A DNA stretch of 64,000 bases from Scandinavium manionii (GCF_024764775.1 NZ_JALIGC010000028.1:1-64000); one strand, 5' to 3'. Positions 26,032 through 36,170 are shown, counted from the stretch's first letter. The notes: generated from the letters alone by a model not told the origin. Made by a program: numbers and translations.

Positions 26032-27303
26032 TTAACCTGAACGACGACGGTTGCGCGGTGCGCCGCCACCAGAACGGCGTGGACCGTTACCTGGACGTGT
26101 GCGCGTCAGGCGCAATGCCTTCGGCAAATCGCTCATCAGCGCATCCGGGTTGTACTTGCTCTGCGGAATCGAGTGACCGATATAGGTTTCGATAGCCGGC
26201 AGGTTCAGCGCGTACTCTTCACAAGCGAGGCTGATGGAGTGGCCGCTGAGGCCAGCACGACCGGTACGACCAATACGGTGAACGTAATCTTCGCAATCAT
26301 CTGGCAGATCGTAGTTAAAGACGTGCGTCACGGCAGGAATGTGCAGGCCGCGGGCAGCAACGTCAGTCGCGACCAGAATATCGAGATCACCACGGGTAAA
26401 TTCATCCAGAATACGCAGGCGTTTTTTCTGCGCCACGTCGCCGGTCAGCAGACCAACGCGGTGACCATCGGCAGCCAAATGGCCCCATACGTCTTCGCAG
26501 CGGTGCTTGGTGTTGGCAAAAATGATGGCGCGATCTGGCCATTCTTCTTCGATTAGCGTTTGCAGCAGGCGCATCTTCTCGTCGTTAGACGGATAGAAGA
26601 GTTCTTCTTTGATGCGGTGCCCGGTTTTCTGCTCCGGTTCCACTTCCACATACTCGGCGTTGTTCATTTGCTCGAACGCGAGTTCACGTACGCGGTAAGA
26701 AAGGGTCGCAGAGAACAGCATGTTCAGACGTTGGTTAGCCTGTGGCATGCGACGGAACAGCCAGCGGATATCTTTAATAAAGCCCAGATCGTACATACGA
26801 TCCGCTTCATCCAGCACGACAACCTGAATTGCCGCCAGGTTGATGTAATTCTGTTTTGCGTAGTCAATGAGGCGACCGGTGGTACCGATCAGAATGTCGA
26901 CGCCGCTTTCCAGTACTTTAAGTTGTTTGTCGTAACCGTCGCCGCCGTAAGCGAGACCCAGCTTCAGGCCGGTGGCCGCTGCCAACGGTTCTGCATCAGC
27001 ATGGATTTGAACAGCCAGTTCACGCGTTGGAGCCATAATCAGCGCACGCGGTTGGTTAACCTGGCGGTTCTCAGCAGCAGGGTGAGAGAGAAGGTAATGG
27101 AACGTTGACGTCAGAAACGCCATCGTTTTGCCGGTTCCGGTTTGCGCCTGTCCTGCAACATCACGTCCTGCCAGTGTCAGCGGGAGTGCGAGTGCCTGAA
27201 TAGGAGTGCAATGATGAAACCCTTTCTTTTCAAGGGCTTCAATCACCTGAGGGTGCAGGGCGAAGTCGGAAAACTTCTGTTCAGTTAAATGTGTTTTGCT
27301 CAT
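26032..27303 (-). CDS. rhlB: ATP-dependent RNA helicase RhlB
   Basis: A 423-aa DEAD-box helicase of the RNA degradosome. Motifs: Q motif near CTPIQALALPL, AQTGTGKT, PTRELAVQ, DEAD in VLDEADRMYDLG, SAT in LFSATLSYR, HRIGRTGRAG, and an Arg-rich C-terminal tail (PRRSGGGAPRNRRRSG). It binds RNase E and unwinds structured RNA. Divergent from trxA. Confidence 0.97.
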   Translation of the reverse strand: MSKTHLTEQKFSDFALHPQVIEALEKKGFHHCTPIQALALPLTLAGRDVAGQAQTGTGKTMAFLTSTFHYLLSHPAAENRQVNQPRALIMAPTRELAVQIHADAEPLAAATGLKLGLAYGGDGYDKQLKVLESGVDILIGTTGRLIDYAKQNYINLAAIQVVVLDEADRMYDLGFIKDIRWLFRRMPQANQRLNMLFSATLSYRVRELAFEQMNNAEYVEVEPEQKTGHRIKEELFYPSNDEKMRLLQTLIEEEWPDRAIIFANTKHRCEDVWGHLAADGHRVGLLTGDVAQKKRLRILDEFTRGDLDILVATDVAARGLHIPAVTHVFNYDLPDDCEDYVHRIGRTGRAGLSGHSISLACEEYALNLPAIETYIGHSIPQSKYNPDALMSDLPKALRLTRTRPGNGPRRSGGGAPRNRRRSG

Positions 27304-27455
27304 AGTGTGGTAGAATATCAGCTTACTATTGCATTAAGAAAGCGTATCCGGTGAAATAACGCCAACCTTTTAGTTGGCTAAAGCAACATCAACATGACGT
27401 TGATAGTTGATTAATGCTACACCAACACACCAGGCTTATTCCTGTGGAGTTATAT

Positions 27456-27785
27456 ATGAGCGATAAAATTATTCACCTGACTGACGATAGTTTTGACACG
27501 GACGTACTCAAAGCTGACGGGGTTACCCTCGTTGATTTCTGGGCAGAGTGGTGTGGTCCGTGCAAAATGATTGCTCCGATTCTGGATGAAATCGCTGAAG
27601 AGTTCGAAGGTAAGCTGACCGTTGCAAAACTGAACATCGACCAGAACCCGGGCACTGCGCCGAAATACGGCATTCGCGGTATCCCAACTCTGCTGCTGTT
27701 CAAAAACGGTGAAGTCGCCGCGACCAAAGTGGGTGCGTTGTCTAAAGGCCAGCTGAAAGAATTCCTCGAAGCAAACCTCGCCTGA
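27456..27785 (+). CDS. trxA: Thioredoxin 1
   Basis: 109 aa with the active site WCGPC (Cys33 and Cys36 counting Met). Disulfide reductase cofactor for ribonucleotide reductase and others. ATG 27456 after GTGGAG gives MSDKIIHLTDDSFD as in E. coli; 14 open codons upstream are not conserved. Confidence 0.97.
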   Translation: MSDKIIHLTDDSFDTDVLKADGVTLVDFWAEWCGPCKMIAPILDEIAEEFEGKLTVAKLNIDQNPGTAPKYGIRGIPTLLLFKNGEVAATKVGALSKGQLKEFLEANLA

Positions 27786-28117
27786 TCCAGTACTGGGTTG
27801 ATGTGGCGTCCGCTGTTCCGAAAATGTCGGGACCGCTGGACGCCCGCCCTGAGTCGTGCTAAGTTAACGTTGACTTCGTTTTAAACATACCTTATGTAGT
27901 TTGAATCTGATTTAGCCAATACTTCCCGTACCACATCTTTATACGCGTGAAGTTGATAGATTCCAGGCATATCACTCTTTCCGTCTCGTCGTTTCAGTTC
28001 TGCGTCCTTTCCTTTGACCAGGCAGCGTACAGGCATGAGTTGATGGCCGTAAACAGGCATGGATGACCCTGCCATACCATTCACAACATACGTTCGAGAT
28101 TTACCCCTCACACCACT
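27786..28117 (+). other. rho leader region with degenerate rhoL
   Basis: 332 bp between trxA and rho. The rho promoter lies in it and a leader of about 210 nt follows. In E. coli the leader encodes the 33-codon RhoL. Here the RhoL C-terminal region is recognisable (RRFSSA, then LTRQR, ending MS and TGA at 28038-28040), but a stop at 27957-27959 and no ATG precede it. RhoL therefore appears broken or starts at a non-standard codon. In E. coli Rho terminates its own transcription in this leader. Confidence 0.55.
27870..27898 (+). promoter_or_regulatory. rho promoter
   Basis: TTGACT, a 17-bp spacer and TATGTA, with an expected start near 27905. Position and leader length resemble the E. coli rho promoter. 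Confidence 0.75.
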
Positions 28118-29377
28118 ATGAATCTTACCGAATTAAAGAATACGCCGGTTTCTGAGCTGATTACTCTCGGCGAAAATATGGGGCTGGAAAACCAAGCCCG
28201 TATGCGCAAACAGGACATCATATTTGCCATCCTGAAGCAGCACGCGAAGAGTGGCGAAGATATCTTTGGCGACGGTGTGCTGGAGATTCTGCAGGATGGA
28301 TTTGGTTTCCTCCGTTCCGCAGACAGCTCCTACCTTGCCGGTCCCGATGACATCTACGTTTCCCCCAGCCAAATCCGCCGTTTCAACCTCCGTACAGGTG
28401 ACACCATTTCCGGTAAGATTCGTCCTCCTAAAGAGGGTGAGCGTTACTTTGCATTGTTGAAAGTTAACGAAGTTAACTACGACAAGCCGGAAAATGCGCG
28501 TAACAAAATTCTGTTCGAGAACTTAACGCCGTTGCACGCGAATTCTCGTCTGCGTATGGAACGTGGGAATGGCTCAACTGAAGACTTAACCGCTCGCGTA
28601 CTGGATCTGGCATCACCGATTGGTCGTGGCCAGCGTGGTCTGATTGTCGCACCGCCGAAAGCCGGTAAAACTATGCTGCTGCAGAACATCGCGCAAAGCA
28701 TCGCGTACAATCACCCAGACTGCGTGTTGATGGTTCTGCTTATCGATGAACGTCCGGAAGAAGTGACCGAGATGCAGCGTCTGGTTAAAGGTGAAGTTGT
28801 TGCTTCTACCTTTGATGAGCCAGCCTCTCGCCACGTTCAGGTTGCGGAGATGGTTATTGAGAAGGCTAAACGCCTGGTCGAGCACAAGAAAGACGTTATC
28901 ATTCTGCTCGATTCAATTACTCGTCTGGCTCGTGCCTACAACACCGTCGTACCGGCTTCCGGTAAAGTCCTGACCGGTGGTGTGGATGCGAACGCACTGC
29001 ACCGTCCGAAACGCTTCTTCGGTGCTGCGCGTAACGTGGAAGAGGGTGGTAGTCTGACTATCATCGCTACCGCGCTGGTTGATACCGGTTCTAAAATGGA
29101 TGAAGTTATCTACGAAGAATTTAAAGGTACCGGCAACATGGAACTGCATCTGGCGCGTAAAATCGCTGAGAAGCGCGTGTTCCCTGCTATCGACTACAAC
29201 CGTTCTGGTACGCGTAAAGAAGAGCTGCTCACCACTCAGGAAGAGCTGCAGAAAATGTGGATCCTGCGCAAAATCATCCATCCAATGGGTGAAATCGACG
29301 CGATGGAATTCCTCATTAATAAGCTGGCGATGACCAAAACCAACGACGATTTCTTCGATATGATGAAGCGTTCGTAA
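28118..29377 (+). CDS. rho: Transcription termination factor Rho
   Basis: 419 aa, the same length as E. coli Rho. The N-terminal RNA-binding fold has GFGFLR at residues 61-66; the ATPase has Walker A PPKAGKT near residue 180 and Walker B VLLIDERPEE. A hexameric RNA translocase that terminates untranslated transcripts. Autoregulated through its leader in E. coli. Confidence 0.98.
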   Translation: MNLTELKNTPVSELITLGENMGLENQARMRKQDIIFAILKQHAKSGEDIFGDGVLEILQDGFGFLRSADSSYLAGPDDIYVSPSQIRRFNLRTGDTISGKIRPPKEGERYFALLKVNEVNYDKPENARNKILFENLTPLHANSRLRMERGNGSTEDLTARVLDLASPIGRGQRGLIVAPPKAGKTMLLQNIAQSIAYNHPDCVLMVLLIDERPEEVTEMQRLVKGEVVASTFDEPASRHVQVAEMVIEKAKRLVEHKKDVIILLDSITRLARAYNTVVPASGKVLTGGVDANALHRPKRFFGAARNVEEGGSLTIIATALVDTGSKMDEVIYEEFKGTGNMELHLARKIAEKRVFPAIDYNRSGTRKEELLTTQEELQKMWILRKIIHPMGEIDAMEFLINKLAMTKTNDDFFDMMKRS

Positions 29378-29392
29378 GTTTCGCGAGACTTC

Positions 29393-29426
29393 AAAACGCC
29401 ACGCAACCGCGTGGCGTTTTTGTTTT
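29393..29426 (+). terminator. Intrinsic terminator of rho
   Basis: A 12-bp perfect stem (aaaacgccacgc / gcgtggcgtttt) with an AACC loop and a T-rich tail, 15 nt after the rho stop. Confidence 0.93.
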
Positions 29427-29599
29427 AGTGCATACTTATTTGAGTGAGCGGAATGGTCAAATTTGCGAGTTTTTAATTGATGTCGCAATATTCTGCTCAA
29501 AATACCAACAAATCCCTTAAAACTCAGTCGTATTCCTCTTCAGGCGAACGGCTATCATGAGTATACTTTCGGTAATAATTTTTCCAGAGAGCACCAATT

Positions 29600-30694
29600 G
29601 TGAATTTACTGACCGCCAGTACTGACCTGATCAGTATTTTTTTATTCACAACCCTGTTCCTCTTTTTCGCTCGTAAAGTCGCGAAAAAAGTGGGTCTGGT
29701 GGATAAACCCAACTTCCGTAAACGTCATCAAGGATTGATTCCATTGGTGGGTGGCATTTCAGTCTATGCGGGAATCTGCTTCACATTTGCAATCGTCAAT
29801 GTCTACATACCTCATGCGGCACTTTACCTGGCCTGCGCGGGTGTGCTGGTGTTGGTGGGTGCCCTGGACGATAGATTTGATATCAGCGTCAAATTTCGCG
29901 CAACGGTACAGGCCCTCATTGGCATTGTAATGATGTATGTCGGTGGGCTTTATCTCAGAAGCCTGGGCAATATTTTTGGTTCCTGGGAATTGGTCCTGGG
30001 TCCTTTTGGCTATTTCCTGACGTTGTTCGCCGTCTGGGCAGCCATCAATGCCTTTAACATGGTTGATGGGATTGATGGTCTGTTGGGCGGCCTTTCAAGC
30101 GTCTCGTTCGCCGCAATGGGGATGATTCTGTGGTTTGACGGGCAAACAAGCCTGGCGATATGGTGCTTCGCGATGATTGCCGCGATTGTACCGTACATCC
30201 TGCTCAATTTAGGTATTCTGGGCAGACGCTATAAAGTCTTTATGGGTGATGCAGGAAGCACACTAATAGGCTTTACCGTTATCTGGATCCTGCTGGAAAC
30301 CACGCAAGGTAAAACCCATCCTATCAGCCCTGTGACAGCATTGTGGATTATTGCTATTCCACTGATGGACATGGTAGCGATTATGTACCGTCGTCTTCGC
30401 AAAGGGATGAGCCCGTTCTCACCTGACCGTCAGCATATTCACCATCTCATCATGCGAGCGGGTTTTACTTCTCGACAGGCGTTCGTCCTGATTACCCTCG
30501 CAGCGGCGCTGCTGGCAGGCATTGGTGTTTTAGGGGAATACACGCATATCGTTCCTGAGTGGGGAATGCTGATCTTGTTCCTGGTTGCTTTCTTCCTGTA
30601 TGGCTACTGTATTAAACGTGCGTGGAAGGTGGCTCGTTTTATCAAACGTGTGAAAAGAAAAATGCGTCGCAAAAGCGCTACACGTCCAATTTAA
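29600..30694 (+). CDS. wecA: UDP-GlcNAc:undecaprenyl-phosphate GlcNAc-1-P transferase
   Basis: A 364-aa polytopic membrane enzyme starting ECA lipid I synthesis (and O-antigen where WecA-dependent). It keeps the Asp pair in LVGALDDRFDIS, the NMVDGIDGL segment and the HIHHL motif of the family. GTG start at 29600, giving MNLLTASTDLISIF, as in E. coli. First gene of a twelve-gene cluster with mostly overlapping or very close genes. Confidence 0.97.
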   Translation: MNLLTASTDLISIFLFTTLFLFFARKVAKKVGLVDKPNFRKRHQGLIPLVGGISVYAGICFTFAIVNVYIPHAALYLACAGVLVLVGALDDRFDISVKFRATVQALIGIVMMYVGGLYLRSLGNIFGSWELVLGPFGYFLTLFAVWAAINAFNMVDGIDGLLGGLSSVSFAAMGMILWFDGQTSLAIWCFAMIAAIVPYILLNLGILGRRYKVFMGDAGSTLIGFTVIWILLETTQGKTHPISPVTALWIIAIPLMDMVAIMYRRLRKGMSPFSPDRQHIHHLIMRAGFTSRQAFVLITLAAALLAGIGVLGEYTHIVPEWGMLILFLVAFFLYGYCIKRAWKVARFIKRVKRKMRRKSATRPI

Positions 30695-30714
30695 CCTAAA
30701 GACCTGGAAGAGAG

Positions 30715-31761
30715 ATGACACAACAATTACCGGGAGCAAACTCAGTGAGCGCTGAAAATGAGCTGGATATTCGCGGTCTGTTTTGTACGTTATGGGCAGG
30801 AAAGCGCTGGATTGTCGGCATTGCCTTTTTGTTTGCTCTGATTGTGCTTGTCTACACCTTCTTTGCCCGGCAGGAGTGGAGCGCGACCGCTATCACTGAC
30901 CGGCCGACGGTCAACATGCTGGGGGGCTACTATTCCCAGCAGCAGTTTTTACGCAACCTGGATATCAAAGCGAATCTGGCGAGCCCCGATCAGCCTTCTG
31001 CCATGGATGAATCGTACAAAGAGTTCATCATGCAGCTGGCGTCATGGGATACCCGGCGCGAGTTCTGGTCGCAAACGGACTACTACAAGCAGCGTCAGTC
31101 AGGAAATGCGCGTGCCGATGCCGCACTGCTGGACGACTTAATTAACGATATTCAGTTCATGCCAGGTGACCCGTTGAAAAGCGTGAACGACAGTATCAAG
31201 CTGGTGGCAGAAACGGCCCCGGATGCTAACAATCTGCTGCGTCAGTATGTGGCTTTTGCCAGCCAGAGAGCGGCAGGTCATTTGAATGATGAACTGAAAG
31301 GCGCGTGGGCGGCACGCACTATTCAGATGAAGGCGCAGGTTAAGCGCCAGGAAGAAGTTGCTCAGTCAATTTTCGACCGTAATATTCACAGCGTTCAGCA
31401 AGCATTGAAAGTGGCGCAGCAGAACAATATTTCCCGCAGCGAAACAGATGTTCCGGCAGAGCAGCTGCCTGACTCCGAACTGTTCCTGCTCGGTCGCCCA
31501 ATGCTGCAGGCAAGACTCGAAAATCTACAATCTGTTGGTCCTGATTTTGATCTCGACTACGACCAGAATCGTGCGATGCTGACCACGCTCAATGTTGGGC
31601 CAACTCTCGATCCTCGTTTTCAGACCTACCGTTATTTACGCACACCGGAAGAGCCGGTAAAACGCGATAGTCCGCGTCGCGTCTTTCTGATGGTGATGTG
31701 GGGCATTGTCGGTGCGCTGATTGGCGCAGGCGTTGCGTTAGTGCGTCGTCGCACCCGCTAA
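30715..31761 (+). CDS. wzzE: ECA polysaccharide chain length regulator
   Basis: A 348-aa Wzz-family co-polymerase. A hydrophobic segment near residues 30-52 and another near 322-342 flank a long periplasmic, partly coiled-coil domain. It sets the number of ECA repeats made by WzyE. It lies 20 nt after wecA. Confidence 0.96.
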   Translation: MTQQLPGANSVSAENELDIRGLFCTLWAGKRWIVGIAFLFALIVLVYTFFARQEWSATAITDRPTVNMLGGYYSQQQFLRNLDIKANLASPDQPSAMDESYKEFIMQLASWDTRREFWSQTDYYKQRQSGNARADAALLDDLINDIQFMPGDPLKSVNDSIKLVAETAPDANNLLRQYVAFASQRAAGHLNDELKGAWAARTIQMKAQVKRQEEVAQSIFDRNIHSVQQALKVAQQNNISRSETDVPAEQLPDSELFLLGRPMLQARLENLQSVGPDFDLDYDQNRAMLTTLNVGPTLDPRFQTYRYLRTPEEPVKRDSPRRVFLMVMWGIVGALIGAGVALVRRRTR

Positions 31762-31817
31762 CAGCAATTCGTGGTGAGGCGGATTGCGTCGTCGCCACCT
31801 ATTCAAAGAGAACTGAT

Positions 31818-32948
31818 GTGAAAGTATTAACCGTATTTGGCACACGTCCAGAGGCGATTAAAATGGCGCCGCTTGTCCATGCTTTGGCAAATGACCCACA
31901 TTTTGAGGCCAAAGTCTGCGTCACGGCTCAGCATCGGGAAATGTTGGATCAGGTGCTCAAGCTGTTTTCCATCGTTCCAGATTTCGATCTCAACGTGATG
32001 AGCCCGGGACAGGGACTGACGGAAATCACCTGCCGGATTCTGCAGGGCTTAAAACCGGTACTGGAATCTTTCAAGCCTGATGTTGTACTGGTGCACGGTG
32101 ATACCACCACGACCATGGCCGCGAGCCTGGCCGCATTTTATCAGCGAATCCCGGTCGGGCACGTTGAGGCTGGTCTGCGCACGGGTGATCTCTATTCTCC
32201 GTGGCCGGAAGAAGCCAACCGTACTATGACGGGCCATCTGGCGATCTATCATTTCGCCCCGACAGAAAATTCGCGCCAGAATCTACTGCGCGAGAACATT
32301 TCCGACAAGGGCATCGTCGTCACGGGCAATACTGTTATTGATGCGCTGTTCTGGGTGCGCGACCGCGTGTTGGCCGATGAGTCCTTACGCAGCGAGCTGG
32401 CTGGCCGTTATCCATTCTTAGACAGCGACAAAAAGCTTATCCTGGTCACGGGCCATCGTCGCGAAAGCTTCGGTCAGGGATTTGAGCAGATTTGCCAGGC
32501 GTTGGCAGAAGTGGCTGCTGAAAACCCGGATGTTCAGGTCGTTTATCCGGTTCATCTCAACCCGAACGTGAGCGAGCCAGTTAACCGCATTCTTGGTCAT
32601 GTGGATAACGTCTTTCTGATTGATCCACAGGACTACCTGCCGTTCGTCTGGCTGATGAATCGTGCATGGTTGATCCTTACTGATTCTGGAGGCATTCAGG
32701 AAGAAGCCCCATCGCTGGGGAAACCGGTGCTGGTGATGCGAGATACCACTGAGCGCCCAGAGGCCGTAGATGCCGGAACCGTTCGTCTGGTCGGCACTGA
32801 TCGTCAGAACATAGTGAATGAAGTTACGCGATTGCTGCGTGACGAGAAGGAGTATCAGGCGATGAGCCGGGCCCATAATCCTTATGGTGACGGCCAGGCC
32901 TGTAGTCGAATTTTGTCAGCACTCAAACACAATCAGGAAGCGCTATGA
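31818..32948 (+). CDS. wecB: UDP-N-acetylglucosamine 2-epimerase
   Basis: A 376-aa epimerase making UDP-ManNAc. Conserved KVLTVFGTRPEAIKMAPL, HGDTTTT, EAGLRTGD and TDSGGIQEE. GTG 31818 is chosen to match the E. coli N-terminus and 376-aa length; the frame is open into wzzE, but that part is a shadow. It overlaps wecC by 4 nt. Confidence 0.97.
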   Translation: MKVLTVFGTRPEAIKMAPLVHALANDPHFEAKVCVTAQHREMLDQVLKLFSIVPDFDLNVMSPGQGLTEITCRILQGLKPVLESFKPDVVLVHGDTTTTMAASLAAFYQRIPVGHVEAGLRTGDLYSPWPEEANRTMTGHLAIYHFAPTENSRQNLLRENISDKGIVVTGNTVIDALFWVRDRVLADESLRSELAGRYPFLDSDKKLILVTGHRRESFGQGFEQICQALAEVAAENPDVQVVYPVHLNPNVSEPVNRILGHVDNVFLIDPQDYLPFVWLMNRAWLILTDSGGIQEEAPSLGKPVLVMRDTTERPEAVDAGTVRLVGTDRQNIVNEVTRLLRDEKEYQAMSRAHNPYGDGQACSRILSALKHNQEAL

Positions 32949-34207
32949 GTTTTTCGACCATCTCTGTCATCGGCCTTGGCTACATCGGCCTGCCAACGGC
33001 AGCTGCATTTGCCTCACGCAAGAAACAGGTGGTGGGTGTGGATATCAATCAGCACGCGGTAGACACTATCAACCGCGGCGAAATCCATATCGTTGAACCC
33101 GATCTCGGTCAGGTCGTCAAAGCGGCGGTCGAAGGCGGCTATCTACGCGCCAGCACGATGCCGGTTGAAGCCGATGCCTACCTGATTGCCGTGCCTACGC
33201 CGTTTAAAGGCGATCATGAGCCTGATATGGCGTTTGTCGAAGCGGCCGCCCGCGCCATTGCGCCAGTGCTCAAGAAGGGCGCGTTGGTGATCCTCGAGTC
33301 CACCTCTCCAGTGGGCGCGACGGAACAGGTGGCCGAGTGGCTGGCAGAAATGCGTCAGGACTTGAGCTTCCCGCAGCAGACAGGCGAACAGGCTGATGTG
33401 AATGTCGCCTACTGCCCGGAGCGCGTGCTACCAGGCCAGGTGATGGTTGAACTGATTAAAAACGATCGCGTGATCGGCGGCATGACGCCGGTATGCTCCG
33501 CGCGCGCCAGCGAACTCTACAATATTTTCCTTGAAGGGGAATGTGTCGTAACCAACGCCCGTACCGCAGAAATGTGCAAACTGACGGAAAACAGCTTCCG
33601 CGACGTGAATATCGCGTTTGCCAACGAACTGTCGCTGATTTGTGCCGATCAGGGGATCAACGTCTGGGAACTGATTCGCCTCGCGAATCGTCATCCGCGC
33701 GTTAACATTCTCCAGCCTGGACCGGGCGTGGGCGGACACTGCATCGCCGTTGACCCATGGTTCATCGTGGCGCAGAACCCGCAGCATGCGAGATTGATTC
33801 GCACCGCGCGTGAAGTGAACGACCATAAACCGCATTGGGTAATGAATCAGGTGAAAGCCATGGTCGCCGATTGCCTGGCCGCCAGCGATAAGCGTGCCAG
33901 TGACGTCAAAATTGCCTGTTTCGGGCTGGCATTCAAACCGAATATCGACGATCTGCGTGAAAGCCCGGCGATGGAAATCGCGACGCTGATTGCTGACTGG
34001 CACAGCGGTGAAATGCTGGTGGTCGAGCCCAACGTTCATCAACTGCCGAAAAAACTTACCGATAAAGCGACGCTAGTTTCTCTGGATGACGCTCTGAATG
34101 ATGCCGACGTGCTGGTGATGCTGGTTGATCACAAGCAGTTCAAAGCCGTAGACGGCGACAGCCTCAAGCAGGCGTTTGTGGTGGACACCAAAGGAGTATG
34201 GCGTTGA
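32945..34207 (+). CDS. wecC: UDP-N-acetyl-D-mannosamine dehydrogenase
   Basis: A 420-aa NAD-dependent UDP-ManNAc 6-dehydrogenase producing UDP-ManNAcA. Rossmann VIGLGYIGLPTAAAFA near residue 7 and the catalytic cysteine segment GVGGHCIAVDPW. Starts within the wecB stop (ATGA). Confidence 0.97.
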   Translation: MSFSTISVIGLGYIGLPTAAAFASRKKQVVGVDINQHAVDTINRGEIHIVEPDLGQVVKAAVEGGYLRASTMPVEADAYLIAVPTPFKGDHEPDMAFVEAAARAIAPVLKKGALVILESTSPVGATEQVAEWLAEMRQDLSFPQQTGEQADVNVAYCPERVLPGQVMVELIKNDRVIGGMTPVCSARASELYNIFLEGECVVTNARTAEMCKLTENSFRDVNIAFANELSLICADQGINVWELIRLANRHPRVNILQPGPGVGGHCIAVDPWFIVAQNPQHARLIRTAREVNDHKPHWVMNQVKAMVADCLAASDKRASDVKIACFGLAFKPNIDDLRESPAMEIATLIADWHSGEMLVVEPNVHQLPKKLTDKATLVSLDDALNDADVLVMLVDHKQFKAVDGDSLKQAFVVDTKGVWR

Positions 34208-35271
34208 AAAAGATTCTGGTGACCGGCGGCGCGGGTTTTATTGGCTCCGCCGTGGCGCGTTACATCATCAGTGAAACCACCGACAGCGTTGTCGTGGTTG
34301 ATAAGCTGACCTACGCCGGAAATCTTGCCTCGCTTGCCCCTGTTTCACAAAGCGATCGTTTCGCCTTTGAGCAGGTCGATATCTGTGACCGTCAGGGGCT
34401 GGACGCTGTTTTTGCCCGTCATCAGCCCGACATGGTCATGCACCTGGCGGCAGAAAGTCATGTCGATCGTTCCATTGACGGTCCTGCGGCGTTCATCGAA
34501 ACCAACATTCTTGGCACCTATACCCTATTAGAAGCGGCGCGCGGCTGGTGGAATACCCTGGCAGACGATAAAAAATCGGCGTTCCGTTTCCATCATATCT
34601 CCACCGATGAAGTGTATGGCGACCTGCATGGCAGCGATGATTTCTTCACCGAAACCACGTCGTATGCGCCAAGCAGCCCTTATTCAGCGTCAAAAGCAGG
34701 CAGCGATCATCTGGTGCGGGCATGGCTGCGAACGTATGGTCTGCCAACGCTGGTCACCAACTGCTCGAATAACTACGGGCCGTATCACTTCCCGGAAAAG
34801 CTTATCCCGCTGACGATTTTGAATGCTCTGGCGGGCAAGGCGCTGCCGGTTTATGGCAATGGACAGCAGGTGCGCGATTGGCTTTATGTGGAAGATCACG
34901 CTCGCGCGCTTTACCGCGTGGTGACTACCGGTGTCGTGGGCGAGACTTACAATATCGGTGGCCATAACGAACGTCAGAATATTGATGTGGTTCGCACCGT
35001 CTGTGCACTGCTTGAAGAGCTGGTACCGCAAAAGCCTGAAGGCGTCGCCAGGTATCAGGATTTGATCACCTACGTAACCGACAGACCCGGGCATGACGTG
35101 CGTTACGCCATCGATGCGGCAAAAATTGAACGTGAACTGGGCTGGACGCCGGAAGAAACATTTGAAACCGGAATGCGCAAAACGGTCCAATGGTACCTTG
35201 CGAATCAGGCCTGGTGGCAACAGGTTCTGGATGGCAGTTATCAGGGCGAACGTCTCGGCCTGAAAGGCTAA
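34204..35271 (+). CDS. rffG: dTDP-glucose 4,6-dehydratase
   Basis: 355 aa, SDR family: GGAGFIGSA, HLAAESHVDRSI, and catalytic YSASK (SPYSASKAG). It makes dTDP-4-keto-6-deoxyglucose for Fuc4NAc. I choose TTG 34204 over ATG 34198: AGGAG at 34192-34196 is then 7 nt away instead of 1, the length equals E. coli RffG, and the start falls on the wecC stop (TTGA overlap). The alternative adds two residues. Confidence 0.95.
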   Translation: MKKILVTGGAGFIGSAVARYIISETTDSVVVVDKLTYAGNLASLAPVSQSDRFAFEQVDICDRQGLDAVFARHQPDMVMHLAAESHVDRSIDGPAAFIETNILGTYTLLEAARGWWNTLADDKKSAFRFHHISTDEVYGDLHGSDDFFTETTSYAPSSPYSASKAGSDHLVRAWLRTYGLPTLVTNCSNNYGPYHFPEKLIPLTILNALAGKALPVYGNGQQVRDWLYVEDHARALYRVVTTGVVGETYNIGGHNERQNIDVVRTVCALLEELVPQKPEGVARYQDLITYVTDRPGHDVRYAIDAAKIERELGWTPEETFETGMRKTVQWYLANQAWWQQVLDGSYQGERLGLKG

Positions 35272-35288
35272 CTCTCCCGGGAGGACAT

Positions 35289-36170
35289 ATGAAAGGCATT
35301 ATTCTGGCCGGCGGTTCTGGCACCCGATTGCATCCTATCACCCGCGGTGTTTCCAAACAGCTGCTGCCCATTTACGACAAACCGATGATCTACTACCCCC
35401 TGTCAGTGCTCATGCTGGCGGGGATCCGTGAGATTCTGATCATCACCACACCTGAAGATATAAGCTACTTCCAGCGTCTGTTGGGTGATGGGTCTGAATT
35501 TGGTATCGAGCTGCGTTATGCCGAGCAGCCAAGTCCTGATGGTCTGGCGCAGGCGTTTATCATCGGTGAAACGTTCCTGAACGGGGAACCTTCGTGCCTG
35601 GTGCTGGGCGATAACATCTTCTTCGGCCAGGGCTTCAGCCCGAAATTGCGTAGCGTTGCCGCGCGTACCGAAGGCGCAACCGTCTTTGGCTATCAGGTGA
35701 TGGATCCTGAACGTTTCGGCGTGGTTGCATTCGACGACAATTTCCGCGCAATCTCGCTGGAGGAAAAGCCCAAAGAGCCAAAGTCTAACTGGGCGGTCAC
35801 CGGCCTCTATTTCTATGACCACAACGTGGTGGAGTACGCCAAACGCGTGAAACCTTCAGAGCGCGGTGAGCTGGAAATCACCTCCATTAACCAGATGTAT
35901 CTCGATGACGGTAAGCTAACCGTGGAGCTTCTCGGACGCGGATTTGCGTGGCTGGATACAGGCACACATGACAGCCTGATTGAGGCCAGCATGTTCGTGC
36001 AGACGGTCGAAAAACGTCAGGGATTCAAAATTGCCTGCCTGGAAGAGATTGCCTGGCGCAACGGCTGGCTTGATGATGACGGCGTAAAACGTGCGGCCAA
36101 TCAGTTAGCCAAAACCGGCTACGGCCAGTATCTGTTGGAGTTGCTTCGTGCCCGTCCGCGCCAGTATTGA
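35289..36170 (+). CDS. rffH: Glucose-1-phosphate thymidylyltransferase
   Basis: A 293-aa RmlA-type nucleotidyltransferase making dTDP-glucose. N-terminal signature LAGGSGTRLHP and sugar-binding region GLAQAFIIGE. ATG 35289 follows GGGAGGAC. Equal in length to E. coli RffH. Overlaps the start of wecD by 23 nt. Confidence 0.97.
   Translation: MKGIILAGGSGTRLHPITRGVSKQLLPIYDKPMIYYPLSVLMLAGIREILIITTPEDISYFQRLLGDGSEFGIELRYAEQPSPDGLAQAFIIGETFLNGEPSCLVLGDNIFFGQGFSPKLRSVAARTEGATVFGYQVMDPERFGVVAFDDNFRAISLEEKPKEPKSNWAVTGLYFYDHNVVEYAKRVKPSERGELEITSINQMYLDDGKLTVELLGRGFAWLDTGTHDSLIEASMFVQTVEKRQGFKIACLEEIAWRNGWLDDDGVKRAANQLAKTGYGQYLLELLRARPRQY

Noticed and set aside
27881..28111. A 76-codon ORF on the - strand in the rho leader
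   Set aside because: It runs antisense to the conserved rho leader and the rho promoter, with no family resemblance.
34198..34203. ATG start for rffG
   Set aside because: Only 1 nt from the AGGAG; TTG 34204 has proper spacing and gives the family length. Kept as an alternative.
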